From: Spirochaeta cellobiosiphila DSM 17781
GTDB taxonomy: Bacteria > Spirochaetota > Spirochaetia > DSM-17781
Assembly: GCF_000426705.1 (NCBI RefSeq)
Contig: NZ_KE384554.1
Location: forward strand, 230,825-294,824
DNA: 64,000 bases
Direction: 5' to 3'
The position numbers and the translations under genes are program-made. How positions within the stretch are numbered: position 1 is the stretch's first letter; every line of letters starts with the position of its first letter. The notes below the pieces were generated by a model, which made no database searches, had not been told where the DNA came from, and saw only the letters and a program-made list of their open reading frames with translations. This document shows, in pieces, positions 33,063 to 42,600 of this stretch.

Positions 33063-34838
33063 CTACCTTCCTGGTGAGATCAAATATTGGGAACCATTTC
33101 CAATAAGGTCCCTACGATTTAACATTTTTAAAGCTTGAATTACTAACTTTTTATTCTCTTTTTTATGGAATTGCAACAAGGCCCGTTGAAGTTTTCGTTC
33201 TTTATCACCTTTAGGTATATGGATAGACTTACCTGATATAGGATCTATTCCAGTAAAATACATACATGTAGATATTGTACCAGGTGTAGGATAAAAATCC
33301 TGGACCTGATCGGGGACAAAACCTTCAGACTTTAAAAACAGAGCTAATTCCAATGCATCTTCCAGAGTAGATCCAGGATGACTGGATATAAAATATGGAA
33401 TAAGGTACTGCTTTTTCTTAGTATTTATCTTAGTAAATTGTTGTTTAAAATCATTATATACATTAATACTGGGTTTTCCCATCAAATCCAATACAGCTTT
33501 ACTACAATGTTCTGGTGCTACCTTTAATTGTCCACTAATATGGTGATTTGAAAAATCTCTAATGGAATCCATCTCGTCTTTCAAATAATCATAACGTATT
33601 CCAGACCTGACATATACCTTTTTAACTTCATTCCTATTTCGTAATTTTGTTAGTGTCTGAATAAAAGGTTTATTGTCCTTTTTTATATGTTTACACATAG
33701 TAGGATACAAACAATTCTTCCCATAACAAGTACCCTTTGTTAATTGCTTATCACAAGAGGGACCTGTAAAGTTCGCAGTGGGTCCTCCTACATCATTAAT
33801 AACACCTTTAAAATCCTTATGCGCGACAAACTCATCAACTTCACTCTGAAGACTACTATCACTACGAGTTTGAACAATCTTACCCTGATGAAAAACTATA
33901 GCACAAAAACTACAAGAACCATAACATCCTCTATTCCTAGTCAAACTAAATTTAACCTCATTTAAGGCGGGTATTTTTTGATTTCCATAACAAGGATGGG
34001 GCAACCTGAAGTATTTCAAATTATAGATTTTATCAAGTTCCTTTGTTTTTAGAGGAATAGACGGTGGATTTTGAACTACATATTGAGATCCCGCTTGTTC
34101 AATCAAAGTCTTACCCCATATAGGGTCTTGATTGTAATACTGGATTTTTGTGCTTTCTGCATACTTTCTTTTGTCCGAAGTTACCTCTTCAAAAGATGGT
34201 AATAGAACACTGCTATCAATATTAGGTAACTGCGTTTGACGATATACCGTTCCTGGAATATCTATTAGATCATTTATATCCTGTCCATCACGTAATCTAT
34301 TTGCTATATGAAGTAATGTATATTCGGCCATACCATAGACTAAAAGACTGGCTTTTGAATCAAGAAGTATAGATTTACGAACTTTGTCAGACCAATAATC
34401 ATAATGACTGAATCGTCTAAGAGAGGATTCTATTCCTCCTATTATGGTAGGAATATTTTTATAGGCTTGTTTGGCCATTGTTGTGTATCTAATGATGGCA
34501 CGATCTGGACGTTTTCCAATTTGACCATCGGGTGTATAACTATCACTACGACGCAACCTTTTGTTTGCAGTATAGTGATTAACCATAGAGTCCATATTGC
34601 CAGAATTAATCAAGAATCCATACTTTGGTCGGCCTAAAAGTCTAAAATTCTCAATATCGTTAATGTCTGGTTGAGCCAAAATACCAACCTTAAATTCATG
34701 AGCTTCTAACCACCTAGATAATAAAGCTGTAGCAAAAGACGGATGATCAACATAAGCGTCACCAGAGATAAAGATAAAGTCGCATTCTGTCCAACCTAAT
34801 TTGGACATTTCTGTAATATTAGTGGGGAACCAATTCAT
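33063..34838 (-). CDS. YgiQ-family radical SAM protein
   Basis: Radical SAM protein of unknown reaction. The radical SAM cluster motif CxxxCxxC is in NRGCYGSCSFCAIVFHQG (near the centre), preceded by LPHPCY and followed by FKGVINDVGGPTANFTG and a long C-terminal part (RSGIRYDYL, SGQLKVAPEHCSKAVLDLMGKP). The N-terminal half (DAYVDHPSFATALLSRWLE, GFLINSGNMDSMVNHYTANK) is the UPF0313 domain. The frame is open to 34886, but ATG at 34836-34838 gives the family N-terminus FPTNITEMSKLGW. There is no Shine-Dalgarno site, and a -10-like TATTGT sits 7 bases before it. Confidence 0.94.
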   Translation of the reverse strand: MNWFPTNITEMSKLGWTECDFIFISGDAYVDHPSFATALLSRWLEAHEFKVGILAQPDINDIENFRLLGRPKYGFLINSGNMDSMVNHYTANKRLRRSDSYTPDGQIGKRPDRAIIRYTTMAKQAYKNIPTIIGGIESSLRRFSHYDYWSDKVRKSILLDSKASLLVYGMAEYTLLHIANRLRDGQDINDLIDIPGTVYRQTQLPNIDSSVLLPSFEEVTSDKRKYAESTKIQYYNQDPIWGKTLIEQAGSQYVVQNPPSIPLKTKELDKIYNLKYFRLPHPCYGNQKIPALNEVKFSLTRNRGCYGSCSFCAIVFHQGKIVQTRSDSSLQSEVDEFVAHKDFKGVINDVGGPTANFTGPSCDKQLTKGTCYGKNCLYPTMCKHIKKDNKPFIQTLTKLRNRNEVKKVYVRSGIRYDYLKDEMDSIRDFSNHHISGQLKVAPEHCSKAVLDLMGKPSINVYNDFKQQFTKINTKKKQYLIPYFISSHPGSTLEDALELALFLKSEGFVPDQVQDFYPTPGTISTCMYFTGIDPISGKSIHIPKGDKERKLQRALLQFHKKENKKLVIQALKMLNRRDLIGNGSQYLISPGR

Positions 34839-34865
34839 ATACCGCACAATACCAATTATTTGATT

Positions 34866-34894
34866 TTCAAAAAAGACCCAATTCATGCTATAAC
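34866..34894 (+). promoter_or_regulatory. Promoter of the DUF6062 gene, probably leaderless
   Basis: TTCAAA (34866-34871), a 17-base spacer and TATAAC (34889-34894) precede the ATG at 34901 by only six bases. There is no Shine-Dalgarno sequence, so the transcript probably starts at or beside the start codon. The same geometry is seen at dapD and ohrR. Confidence 0.55.
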
Positions 34895-34900
34895 ACTAAT

Positions 34901-35665
34901 ATGAAGTATGAATTAGAAACGATTCCCGTATGGGATGCTGTCAGACAAAATGATGAATGTCCTTTCTGTATTTTAAATAAAAAAGCTGAAGAAGACTATG
35001 TAAAGTTTTATTTAGGGGACTCTGTTATGGTTCCCGAAATACGCCTGGAAGTTAACAAACATGGCTTTTGTTACGATCATTACAACATTATGTTAGATGG
35101 AGGCAATAGACATGGTTTGGGTCTCATGCTACATACCCACTACTCAGAATATAACGATAAACTTTCTAAGAATGAAAAAAAGCTCGAGCAAGTGCTTAAA
35201 ACTTATAACAAGAAGAATCTAGTTCCTGAGATCGGAAAAAACAAGGTCTTATTAGGACAAATAAATAGCTTTTTAGAGTCCATTCAAACTTCTAAGGATG
35301 AATGCCTTATTTGCGATAAAATGGAAGGAAGATTAAAACGTTACTATTACACCTTTATAATATTGTGGCAGAAAAATGATCAAGGATTTAGACAAACGAT
35401 ACAATCACAAAAAGGATTTTGTGATCGTCACTTCATAGATCTGATTAGCTTAGCCAGTAATATACTCAAAACAAAAGATATGATTCTCTTTCTTAGAGAC
35501 ATAATGACTATCCAAAAAACTAATCGAGATAGGATAGAGTCTGAGATATTGTGGTATACCCAGAAATTTGATCCCCAATATATTGACAAACCATGGGGTA
35601 CAGCAAAAGATGCAGTTTACAGAACAATTCAACGTCTAGTTGGACTATTCAGAAGAGAAGAATAG
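34901..35665 (+). CDS. DUF6062 family Cys-rich protein
   Basis: A 254-residue cytoplasmic protein that fits the DUF6062 family as I remember it (MKYELETIPVWDAV start, LGDSVMVPEIRLEVNKHGFC). Two similar Cys/His half-sites are evident: CPFC (about 22-25) with FCYDHY (about 57-62), and CLIC (about 139-142) with FCDRHF (about 175-180). They look like two metal-binding sites from an internal duplication. Function is unknown. It is divergent from ygiQ. Its stop codon lies inside the terminator shared with valS. Confidence 0.82.
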   Translation: MKYELETIPVWDAVRQNDECPFCILNKKAEEDYVKFYLGDSVMVPEIRLEVNKHGFCYDHYNIMLDGGNRHGLGLMLHTHYSEYNDKLSKNEKKLEQVLKTYNKKNLVPEIGKNKVLLGQINSFLESIQTSKDECLICDKMEGRLKRYYYTFIILWQKNDQGFRQTIQSQKGFCDRHFIDLISLASNILKTKDMILFLRDIMTIQKTNRDRIESEILWYTQKFDPQYIDKPWGTAKDAVYRTIQRLVGLFRREE

Positions 35666-35687
35666 CAGGCGCAAAACACCTGCTATT
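35661..35687. terminator. Bidirectional terminator between the DUF6062 gene and valS
   Basis: A 9-bp perfect inverted repeat (35661-35669 AATAGCAGG with 35679-35687) with a 9-base loop is followed by TAATAATTTATT. It starts inside the last codons of the DUF6062 gene and ends 8 bases before the valS stop, so it can serve both convergent transcripts. Confidence 0.65.
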
Positions 35688-35694
35688 TAATAAT

Positions 35695-38337
35695 TTATTG
35701 TAATTCCAACAAGTATTTTCTTTGTTTATCAAGAGTTGAAGAAAACTCTTCAAGCTTGTCTTTTTCTTTTGCTACGACATCATCAGGAGCGTTATTTAGG
35801 AATTTCTCATTCTTAAGCTTCCCCTCGGTTGATTTAAAGAGTTTCTCTGTCTTAGCAATGTTCTTCTTTAATTTTGCTATCTCTGCAGGCATATCTATTA
35901 TGTCTTTGATATAAATATATGCTTCAAATCCTTTACCTATTGCAGCTATTGCATCAGTCTTATCATTATCAGAGGCATCAAAACTTATAGAACTAGCTTT
36001 AACAAACTCCTTAATTAATAGAGAATTCTTTTCAAAAACATCCATAATTTTAACATCATCAGATTTTACTTTCACAGGAATTGTCTTTTCAGGAGAGATG
36101 GTAAACTCAGAACGGATGGTCCTAATAGACTTAATCAAATCTTGAACAATGGAGAAATTTTCATTGATTGTTGGATTACACCTAGCTTCATCAAACTCTG
36201 GATAAGAAGCTTCTGCTATAAAACCTTCAGTATCAGGTAAATATTGATATAACTCTTCAGTTATAAAGGATAAAAAGGGATGCATAAGTTTTAAACTATC
36301 TTTTAATACAGATATTAATAAAGTAACAGACCTATCTTTTTCCTGCTCATCTTGAGAATACAAACTGAGCTTAGAACCTTCAATGTACCAATCACAGAAG
36401 TCATTCCAGAAAAAATCATAAATGATATGGGTCGCATCATTGAATCTATAATGACTGATGGCTTTATCTACTGCTCTGGACGCTTCATTTAGCTGATGAT
36501 AAATCCACTTATCCAAATCCGATAATTCAATATCTGCAAGATTAACCAGTTGTCGACCCTCCAGATTCATTAGAATATAGCGACTTGCATTCCAGATTTT
36601 ATTAGCAAATTTTGAACCTAGTTTAAAGCTCTCCGTATCTATTAGGATATCCTGCCCCTGAGCACACATATAGGCAAGGGTGAACTTCATTGCATCTGCA
36701 CCATATTCGCCAACGACATCTAATGGATCAATACCATTCCCTAAAGATTTGGACATCTTACGCCCCTGCTTATCTCGGACCAAACTAGTAATATAAATGT
36801 CTTTAAAAGGAGCCTTTCCCATAAACTCTTTTCCTGCCATAACCATTCTGGCTACCCAGAAGAAGATAATATCGTAACCAGTAACTAGAGCACTTGTAGG
36901 ATAAAAGGAATCAAGATCTTGTGTTTTTTCGGGCCATCCTAGAGTGGAGAAAGGCCATAACCAAGAACTAAACCATGTATCAAGAACATCCTCATCCTGA
37001 ATAAGATTATGGCTTCCACACTTATCACAACTCTCAGGATCATGGCGTAAAACCATTTGGTTATTACATTCTTTACAATACCATACTGGTATTCGATGTC
37101 CCCACCATAGTTGTCTAGAAATACACCAATCTCTTATTCCAGACAACCAGCTTTTATATGTATTCTCCCACTTTTTAGGATAAAAAGTAATCTCATTTGT
37201 TTCCCAAGCTTCCATAGCTTTTTCTGCCAGCGGCTTCATCTTCACATACCATTGTTCAGAAAGGTAAGGTTCAATAACAGTATTACATCTGTAACAGTGT
37301 CCAACTTGATGATTATGATCCTTACTATCTATATAAAGACCAGCCTCTTCCATTAGCTTGAGGGTTTCTTTTCGAGCTGTTTGTATATCTAACCCTCTTA
37401 AAGCCTCTGGCACATTATCATTTAGTTTTCCATCTGGAGTTAAAATATTAATTTCGTCAAGATTATGTCTTTTTCCAATTTCATAATCATTAGGATCATG
37501 AGCTGGAGTAATTTTTACGGCACCAGAACCAAAAGCCTTATCTACATAAGGATCCCCTATGATCTTTATCCTTCGGTTAACTAAGGGAAGAATTAATTCC
37601 TTACCAATATATTTATGATATCGCTCATCATCAGGGTTAACAGCTACAGCCGTGTCTCCATACATAGTTTCCGGTCGTGTAGTCTCAATTTCAATAGACC
37701 CATTTCCTTCTGCAAAAGGATATTTGAATCTATATAACCTTCCCGATTTTTCACTGTATTCAACTTCATCATCTGCTATGGCTGTACCACAAGAAGAACA
37801 CCAATTAACAAGATAATTCCCTTTATAGATCAATCCTTTCTCATACAAACTTACAAAGACTTCTCTAACAGCATCTGAGAGACCTTCATCCATTGTGAAA
37901 CGCTCATGAGACCAATCACAGGACGCCCCAATCTTTTGAAGCTGCTTTGATATAATAGAATGGTGTTTTTCCTTAACTTTCCATGTTTCTTTTACAAATT
38001 CTTCACGGCCCAAATCATGTCGAGATAAGCCTTTTGCACGTAATTGACGTTCCACAACATTTTGTGTGGCTATACCAGCATGATCAGTCCCCGGGACCCA
38101 AAGCGTTGGTCGACCTTTCATTCGATAATATCTAATCAATATATCTTGTAAACTATTGTTTAATCCATGTCCCATGTGAAGGACGCCGGTAACATTAGGA
38201 GGAGGAATAACGATGGTAAAAGGGTCAACACCTTCTTTTGCTTTTGGTTTAAAAACACCGTTATTCATCCAATCCTGATATATCCTATCTTCAAATTCTG
38301 AAGGATTAAATGCTTTTGCCAAGTCTGAGGATTTCAT
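35695..38337 (-). CDS. valS: Valyl-tRNA synthetase
   Basis: Charges tRNA-Val. The HIGH-type motif is HMGH in NVTGVLHMGHGLNNSL (near residue 55), and KMSKS in RKMSKSLGNGIDPLD lies near 526. The CP1 editing domain, the catalytic FFWVARM segment and the C-terminal coiled-coil arm (about 805-880, IAKLKKNIAKTEKLFKSTEGKLKNE) are all present. At 880 residues it is a standard bacterial ValRS. AGGAG lies 7 bases before the ATG. Monocistronic by appearance, with a terminator downstream. Confidence 0.98.
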   Translation of the reverse strand: MKSSDLAKAFNPSEFEDRIYQDWMNNGVFKPKAKEGVDPFTIVIPPPNVTGVLHMGHGLNNSLQDILIRYYRMKGRPTLWVPGTDHAGIATQNVVERQLRAKGLSRHDLGREEFVKETWKVKEKHHSIISKQLQKIGASCDWSHERFTMDEGLSDAVREVFVSLYEKGLIYKGNYLVNWCSSCGTAIADDEVEYSEKSGRLYRFKYPFAEGNGSIEIETTRPETMYGDTAVAVNPDDERYHKYIGKELILPLVNRRIKIIGDPYVDKAFGSGAVKITPAHDPNDYEIGKRHNLDEINILTPDGKLNDNVPEALRGLDIQTARKETLKLMEEAGLYIDSKDHNHQVGHCYRCNTVIEPYLSEQWYVKMKPLAEKAMEAWETNEITFYPKKWENTYKSWLSGIRDWCISRQLWWGHRIPVWYCKECNNQMVLRHDPESCDKCGSHNLIQDEDVLDTWFSSWLWPFSTLGWPEKTQDLDSFYPTSALVTGYDIIFFWVARMVMAGKEFMGKAPFKDIYITSLVRDKQGRKMSKSLGNGIDPLDVVGEYGADAMKFTLAYMCAQGQDILIDTESFKLGSKFANKIWNASRYILMNLEGRQLVNLADIELSDLDKWIYHQLNEASRAVDKAISHYRFNDATHIIYDFFWNDFCDWYIEGSKLSLYSQDEQEKDRSVTLLISVLKDSLKLMHPFLSFITEELYQYLPDTEGFIAEASYPEFDEARCNPTINENFSIVQDLIKSIRTIRSEFTISPEKTIPVKVKSDDVKIMDVFEKNSLLIKEFVKASSISFDASDNDKTDAIAAIGKGFEAYIYIKDIIDMPAEIAKLKKNIAKTEKLFKSTEGKLKNEKFLNNAPDDVVAKEKDKLEEFSSTLDKQRKYLLELQ

Positions 38338-38400
38338 ATCCGGCTCCTAGTAAGAAAAATATTATGAATACTAACAAATTTGATAGGGACCTTCAAGCTA

Positions 38401-39627
38401 CTATTGAATAGGAATATAAATCGTAAAAGACACAAAAGATTCAGGGGCATCTTTTGTATAATCAATACCATTTTTTGCTTCAATCCACGAATTCTGCCTC
38501 TTTAGTAATTGTCTAGCAACATATAATCCCATACCATCACTCCAAATTTCTTCAGCCAGTGTTTTAGGTTCTTTTGGAATTGTATAAAACAAATCAAAAA
38601 CCATTTCTGAATACTCATAAGGTATACCTACAATTGTCCCATGAGTTAGAGGTAAATTCCTAACAGATATTTCCACAAAAGCTTTATTTTGGTGCCAATT
38701 AACATCCCATAAAAAGGTGATTTCGCTATTATCAGGAGAATACTTGATTGCATTAATGATTAATTCATGAAACACTCGTTTAAAGTAAGATAAATCTAAT
38801 TGGAGAGAACCTTCTGAAAAAGTAGAACATCTATTTAGTTTAATGTCTCTTCCATATTTTTTGAACATATCATCCAGATTATCAATGTATTGCTTCATCT
38901 CATGAAATGACTCTAAAACAGATATTTTATCTTCACTTAACTTGATGGAATTGATCTGAGAAATAAAACTGATCTGATCATAGACCCTTTGATATTTTTC
39001 ATTACCCTGGATAATCATATCTACTAAAGATTTTTGTATTTGATAATGGTCATCGTCTATTTTCGTTATACCATTTTTAAGCATCTCTAATAAAAAGAAG
39101 GCACCCGATTGATGGATAGTTCTAGTAAACAATTCCATGAATTGTTCTGTTTGTTTTATATCCTTGTTAGCATATAGCCCCTTCCAATTAACTATGGATT
39201 GGGTCTCTAAATGCCGAATCTCTTTTTCCTTTTCCACTCTATCTACAATTCGTTTTATCTTGAATTCCTCAATTGTCTTTTCAATACGAAATAAGAGAGT
39301 ATCCTTACGGATAGGTTTCATTACAAAATCCTGAGCTCCTAAACGCATCATATCAATGGCAGTTTCCAGGTCAGAATTAGATGTTAAAAACACAAAAGGA
39401 ATTGCATATTTATTCTCTCTTAATTTCTTTAGAAATACTTGTCCATTCATATTAGGCATAAAATAATCTGATAAGATAAGATCTACATCATCCCTTTCTT
39501 CAACCAGATCTAAAATAATCCGGGCATCCTCATAGATTTCCACATGATATCCGGCACCCACTAGAATATCTTCTATAAGCTTCAGGGTAATGACATCATC
39601 ATCAACAACTACAACTTTTTTCTTCAT
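38401..39627 (-). CDS. Response regulator with C-terminal histidine-kinase-like ATPase domain
   Basis: The 408 residues consist of a receiver domain (1-120; Asp9-11, phospho-acceptor Asp54 in ILSDYFMP, Thr82-type switch in FVFLTSN, Lys in FVMKPIRKD), a helical linker (120-260) and a GHKL ATPase domain (about 280-405; N-box HELIINAIKYSPD, G-box DGMGLYVARQLL). A clear HisKA phospho-accepting His is not obvious in the linker. It may be a receiver-regulated ATPase or a kinase with a divergent dimerisation domain. Its ATG overlaps the stop of the giant hybrid kinase by 4 bases, and GGAG precedes it. Probably the direct phosphorylation partner of that kinase. Confidence 0.88.
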   Translation of the reverse strand: MKKKVVVVDDDVITLKLIEDILVGAGYHVEIYEDARIILDLVEERDDVDLILSDYFMPNMNGQVFLKKLRENKYAIPFVFLTSNSDLETAIDMMRLGAQDFVMKPIRKDTLLFRIEKTIEEFKIKRIVDRVEKEKEIRHLETQSIVNWKGLYANKDIKQTEQFMELFTRTIHQSGAFFLLEMLKNGITKIDDDHYQIQKSLVDMIIQGNEKYQRVYDQISFISQINSIKLSEDKISVLESFHEMKQYIDNLDDMFKKYGRDIKLNRCSTFSEGSLQLDLSYFKRVFHELIINAIKYSPDNSEITFLWDVNWHQNKAFVEISVRNLPLTHGTIVGIPYEYSEMVFDLFYTIPKEPKTLAEEIWSDGMGLYVARQLLKRQNSWIEAKNGIDYTKDAPESFVSFTIYIPIQ

Positions 39628-42600
39628 AAAATCTCCAATAACATTTTTTCTATTATTTGATATTCAGACTGAAGTAGCCCAAACAATTTATCATATTCAA
39701 GATCTTCTTTATTTTTGGCAGCCAGCTCAATTTCACTGGCTATGGAACCAATATCGTCTAAACGCAAATTTAATGCCAAACCTTTAAGCTTATGGGCTAT
39801 CATATGAACTTGGTCCAAATCTTCATGTTCGATAGCAGAACCTAAATCATCAATGAATTCTTTCTTACGTGAGATAAACTCTTGAAAGAGTAGATCAAGT
39901 GTTTCAATTGAGATCCCTAGGACTTTAGCTGTTTCCTGTCGATTGAGTTTGTCTCCCTGATTCTCAACTGATAAATACTTCTGAACTATCATTACTAAAG
40001 ATTCCATTTCAATAGGTTTGGATAGATAATCATCCATACCTATATTCATAAACCTTTCTTTATCTCCTTTGATAGCATGAGCTGTTAGAGCAATAATGGG
40101 ACAATGCTGCTGTTTTGCTTTTCTTTCATATTCTATAATTAGTTGAGTAGCCTCCTCACCATCCATTTCAGGCATTGAGATATCCATAAAAATCATATCA
40201 AAATCATTATTCTGTCTGGACTCAATGGCATGCAATCCATTAGGAGCTAAACTTACAGTTAAACCTAATTCTTCTAGCATTATTTTCATAAGATTTTGAT
40301 TGATCTCATTATCTTCTACTACTAATACATGACCTTTTAATTGAGAATTATCTTCTGTATTGGTACTTTGTGGAGTTACAGTATGAGTTCCATTAATAGC
40401 AGTATGGATACAATCAACTATATTGGTTAAGAAGTGTGGATAATTGAGTACAAGGGAGTCAGATTTTTTTGTATTTACATGATGATCATTGATAACAAAA
40501 AGAGGAACATTATTACTGTTTAATTGTTTTATTTTATCAGTATTTACTGGGATATTTTCTATTACAAGCAAATCATAACTGCTGATATCAAGAGGTATTT
40601 CTTTCATAGTTTCTAACTCTTTTGAAAACACTGTTAAATAATGCTTAATAAAAGTAGGAAGTTTTGAGCTTTCACTATCTATATAGGCGACCCTTTGAGC
40701 TTTAATGCCAATACTTGATTGATAAGATAGGGCCGCTTCTGGTTTATCGAATTTGATATCAAAATAAAATAAACTTCCTTCATTCTGCTCACTCTTAAGT
40801 TTTAACTTACCACCCATAATTTCTGTTAAGCTTGCACAGATAGCCAGACCTAACCCGGTACCTCCAAACTTTCTACTAATGCTACTATCTGCTTGATGGA
40901 AACTATCAAATATACTCTTCTGTTGTTCCTTAGGGATTCCTATTCCATTATCCTTAACAGAAAATTCTAAAACAGCATAATCTTCTCCCATATCTCCTAA
41001 ACGTATAGAAATTTGAATGGAACCCCCATTTTTAGTGAATTTAACGGCATTACTCAACAAATTGGTAATAATTTGCTTGAGTCTTAAGGGGTCTCCCAAT
41101 AAGAGAATAGGTAAGCCAGGATCAACAAAAAAATGAATAACAATATTCTTTTCCAATGCTCCAGCTATAAAAAGCTCGACAATGTGTTCAAATTCTGTAA
41201 TAGGATTAAAAGGTATAGACTCTATCTCAAGTTTCTGGCTTTCTATTTTTGAAAAATCTAAAATATCATTAATAATGGCAAGCAGATTTTTAGCACTGGA
41301 CTTAATCGTATCCACAAATTCCTTTTGCTGAATCGCCAAACTGGTGTTACTCAGAAGACCTATAAATCCTATAATTCCATTAAGAGGAGTCCTTATTTCA
41401 TGGCTCATATTAGCCAGAAAACTTGACTTAGCCTGTTCTGCTGCCTTTGCTTCTTTCAATGCCTTGTGTAAATCGGTTATATCATGGCTAACTGCGACAA
41501 GCTCAACGACCTCAGCTGTCTCATCATAGATAGGGATAACACTTGATTCCAGGACATAAAGTTCCCCATCTCTATTGATATTTTCAATAACACCATGCCA
41601 GTTCTTTCTACTGCTAGTGATTCCTTGAGTGGGATGAAATATTTCTTTAGCAGTATCATCACCAATAAAATCAGCTATAGGCCTGCCAATAGCTTCCCAT
41701 ATGGTATAACCTGTGATTTCATAGAACTGACCATTAGCAATGGTTATAATACCTTCTGGAGTGCATCCTATAACCATCGCTGATTCATCCAAAGCAGTCT
41801 TATACCCTATTAGGTAATTATTAGATTTAACAAGAGCCTTTTCCTTTTCCTTACGTTCAGAAATATCTCTAATCAGAAAGGTATGATACTGTTTCTTGCC
41901 GATATTCCAGGAACTATAAGACAAATCACAATCAAAACGTAATCCATTTTTTCTATAGGCAAAAGACTCATATATTTGTTCTACAAATAAGCCGTTTTCC
42001 CCTTTTTTTTGAGTATAATCTAACCACTCAGGTAGAATGATTTCAACATTTGTATTTATAATCTGATCGGATTTGTATCCAAATATATTCTCTGCGCCAG
42101 AGTTCCAAAAGAATATTTTACCACTCTGGTTTGCAAACAAAATTGCATCAGTAGCAGATTCAGATATAGCTTTAAATTTCTTTTCAAGCTCTTCATACTT
42201 TTCTTTTTTTCGATGCAACGGATACTGTAAATAAATGATAATGATTGTGATAATAATGAAGATAATTAATAAAATAAAAACTATCTTTCTCCACCAGAAA
42301 GGCTTTATATTTATGTAAACCTCTTTTGATTCATCTAACCAATTATCATTTTGATCTTTTAGTTTTAATTGAAAAGTATAATTCCCCGTACGTAAATTCT
42401 TATATTCCACATAGTCATTAATGTCTGAGTAATGCCATTGATCTTCAAACCCTTTTAGACGGAAAGCTAATTGAAAATGCTGAAGTGATTGGTCTTTTAG
42501 ATAACCGTACCTTATCATTATTGATTCATCACTATACAGTTCAAAGCCCTGTGTTAAAGTATTAAAGTATTCCTCTGTTATATTCCTTTTCATTAAAGAT

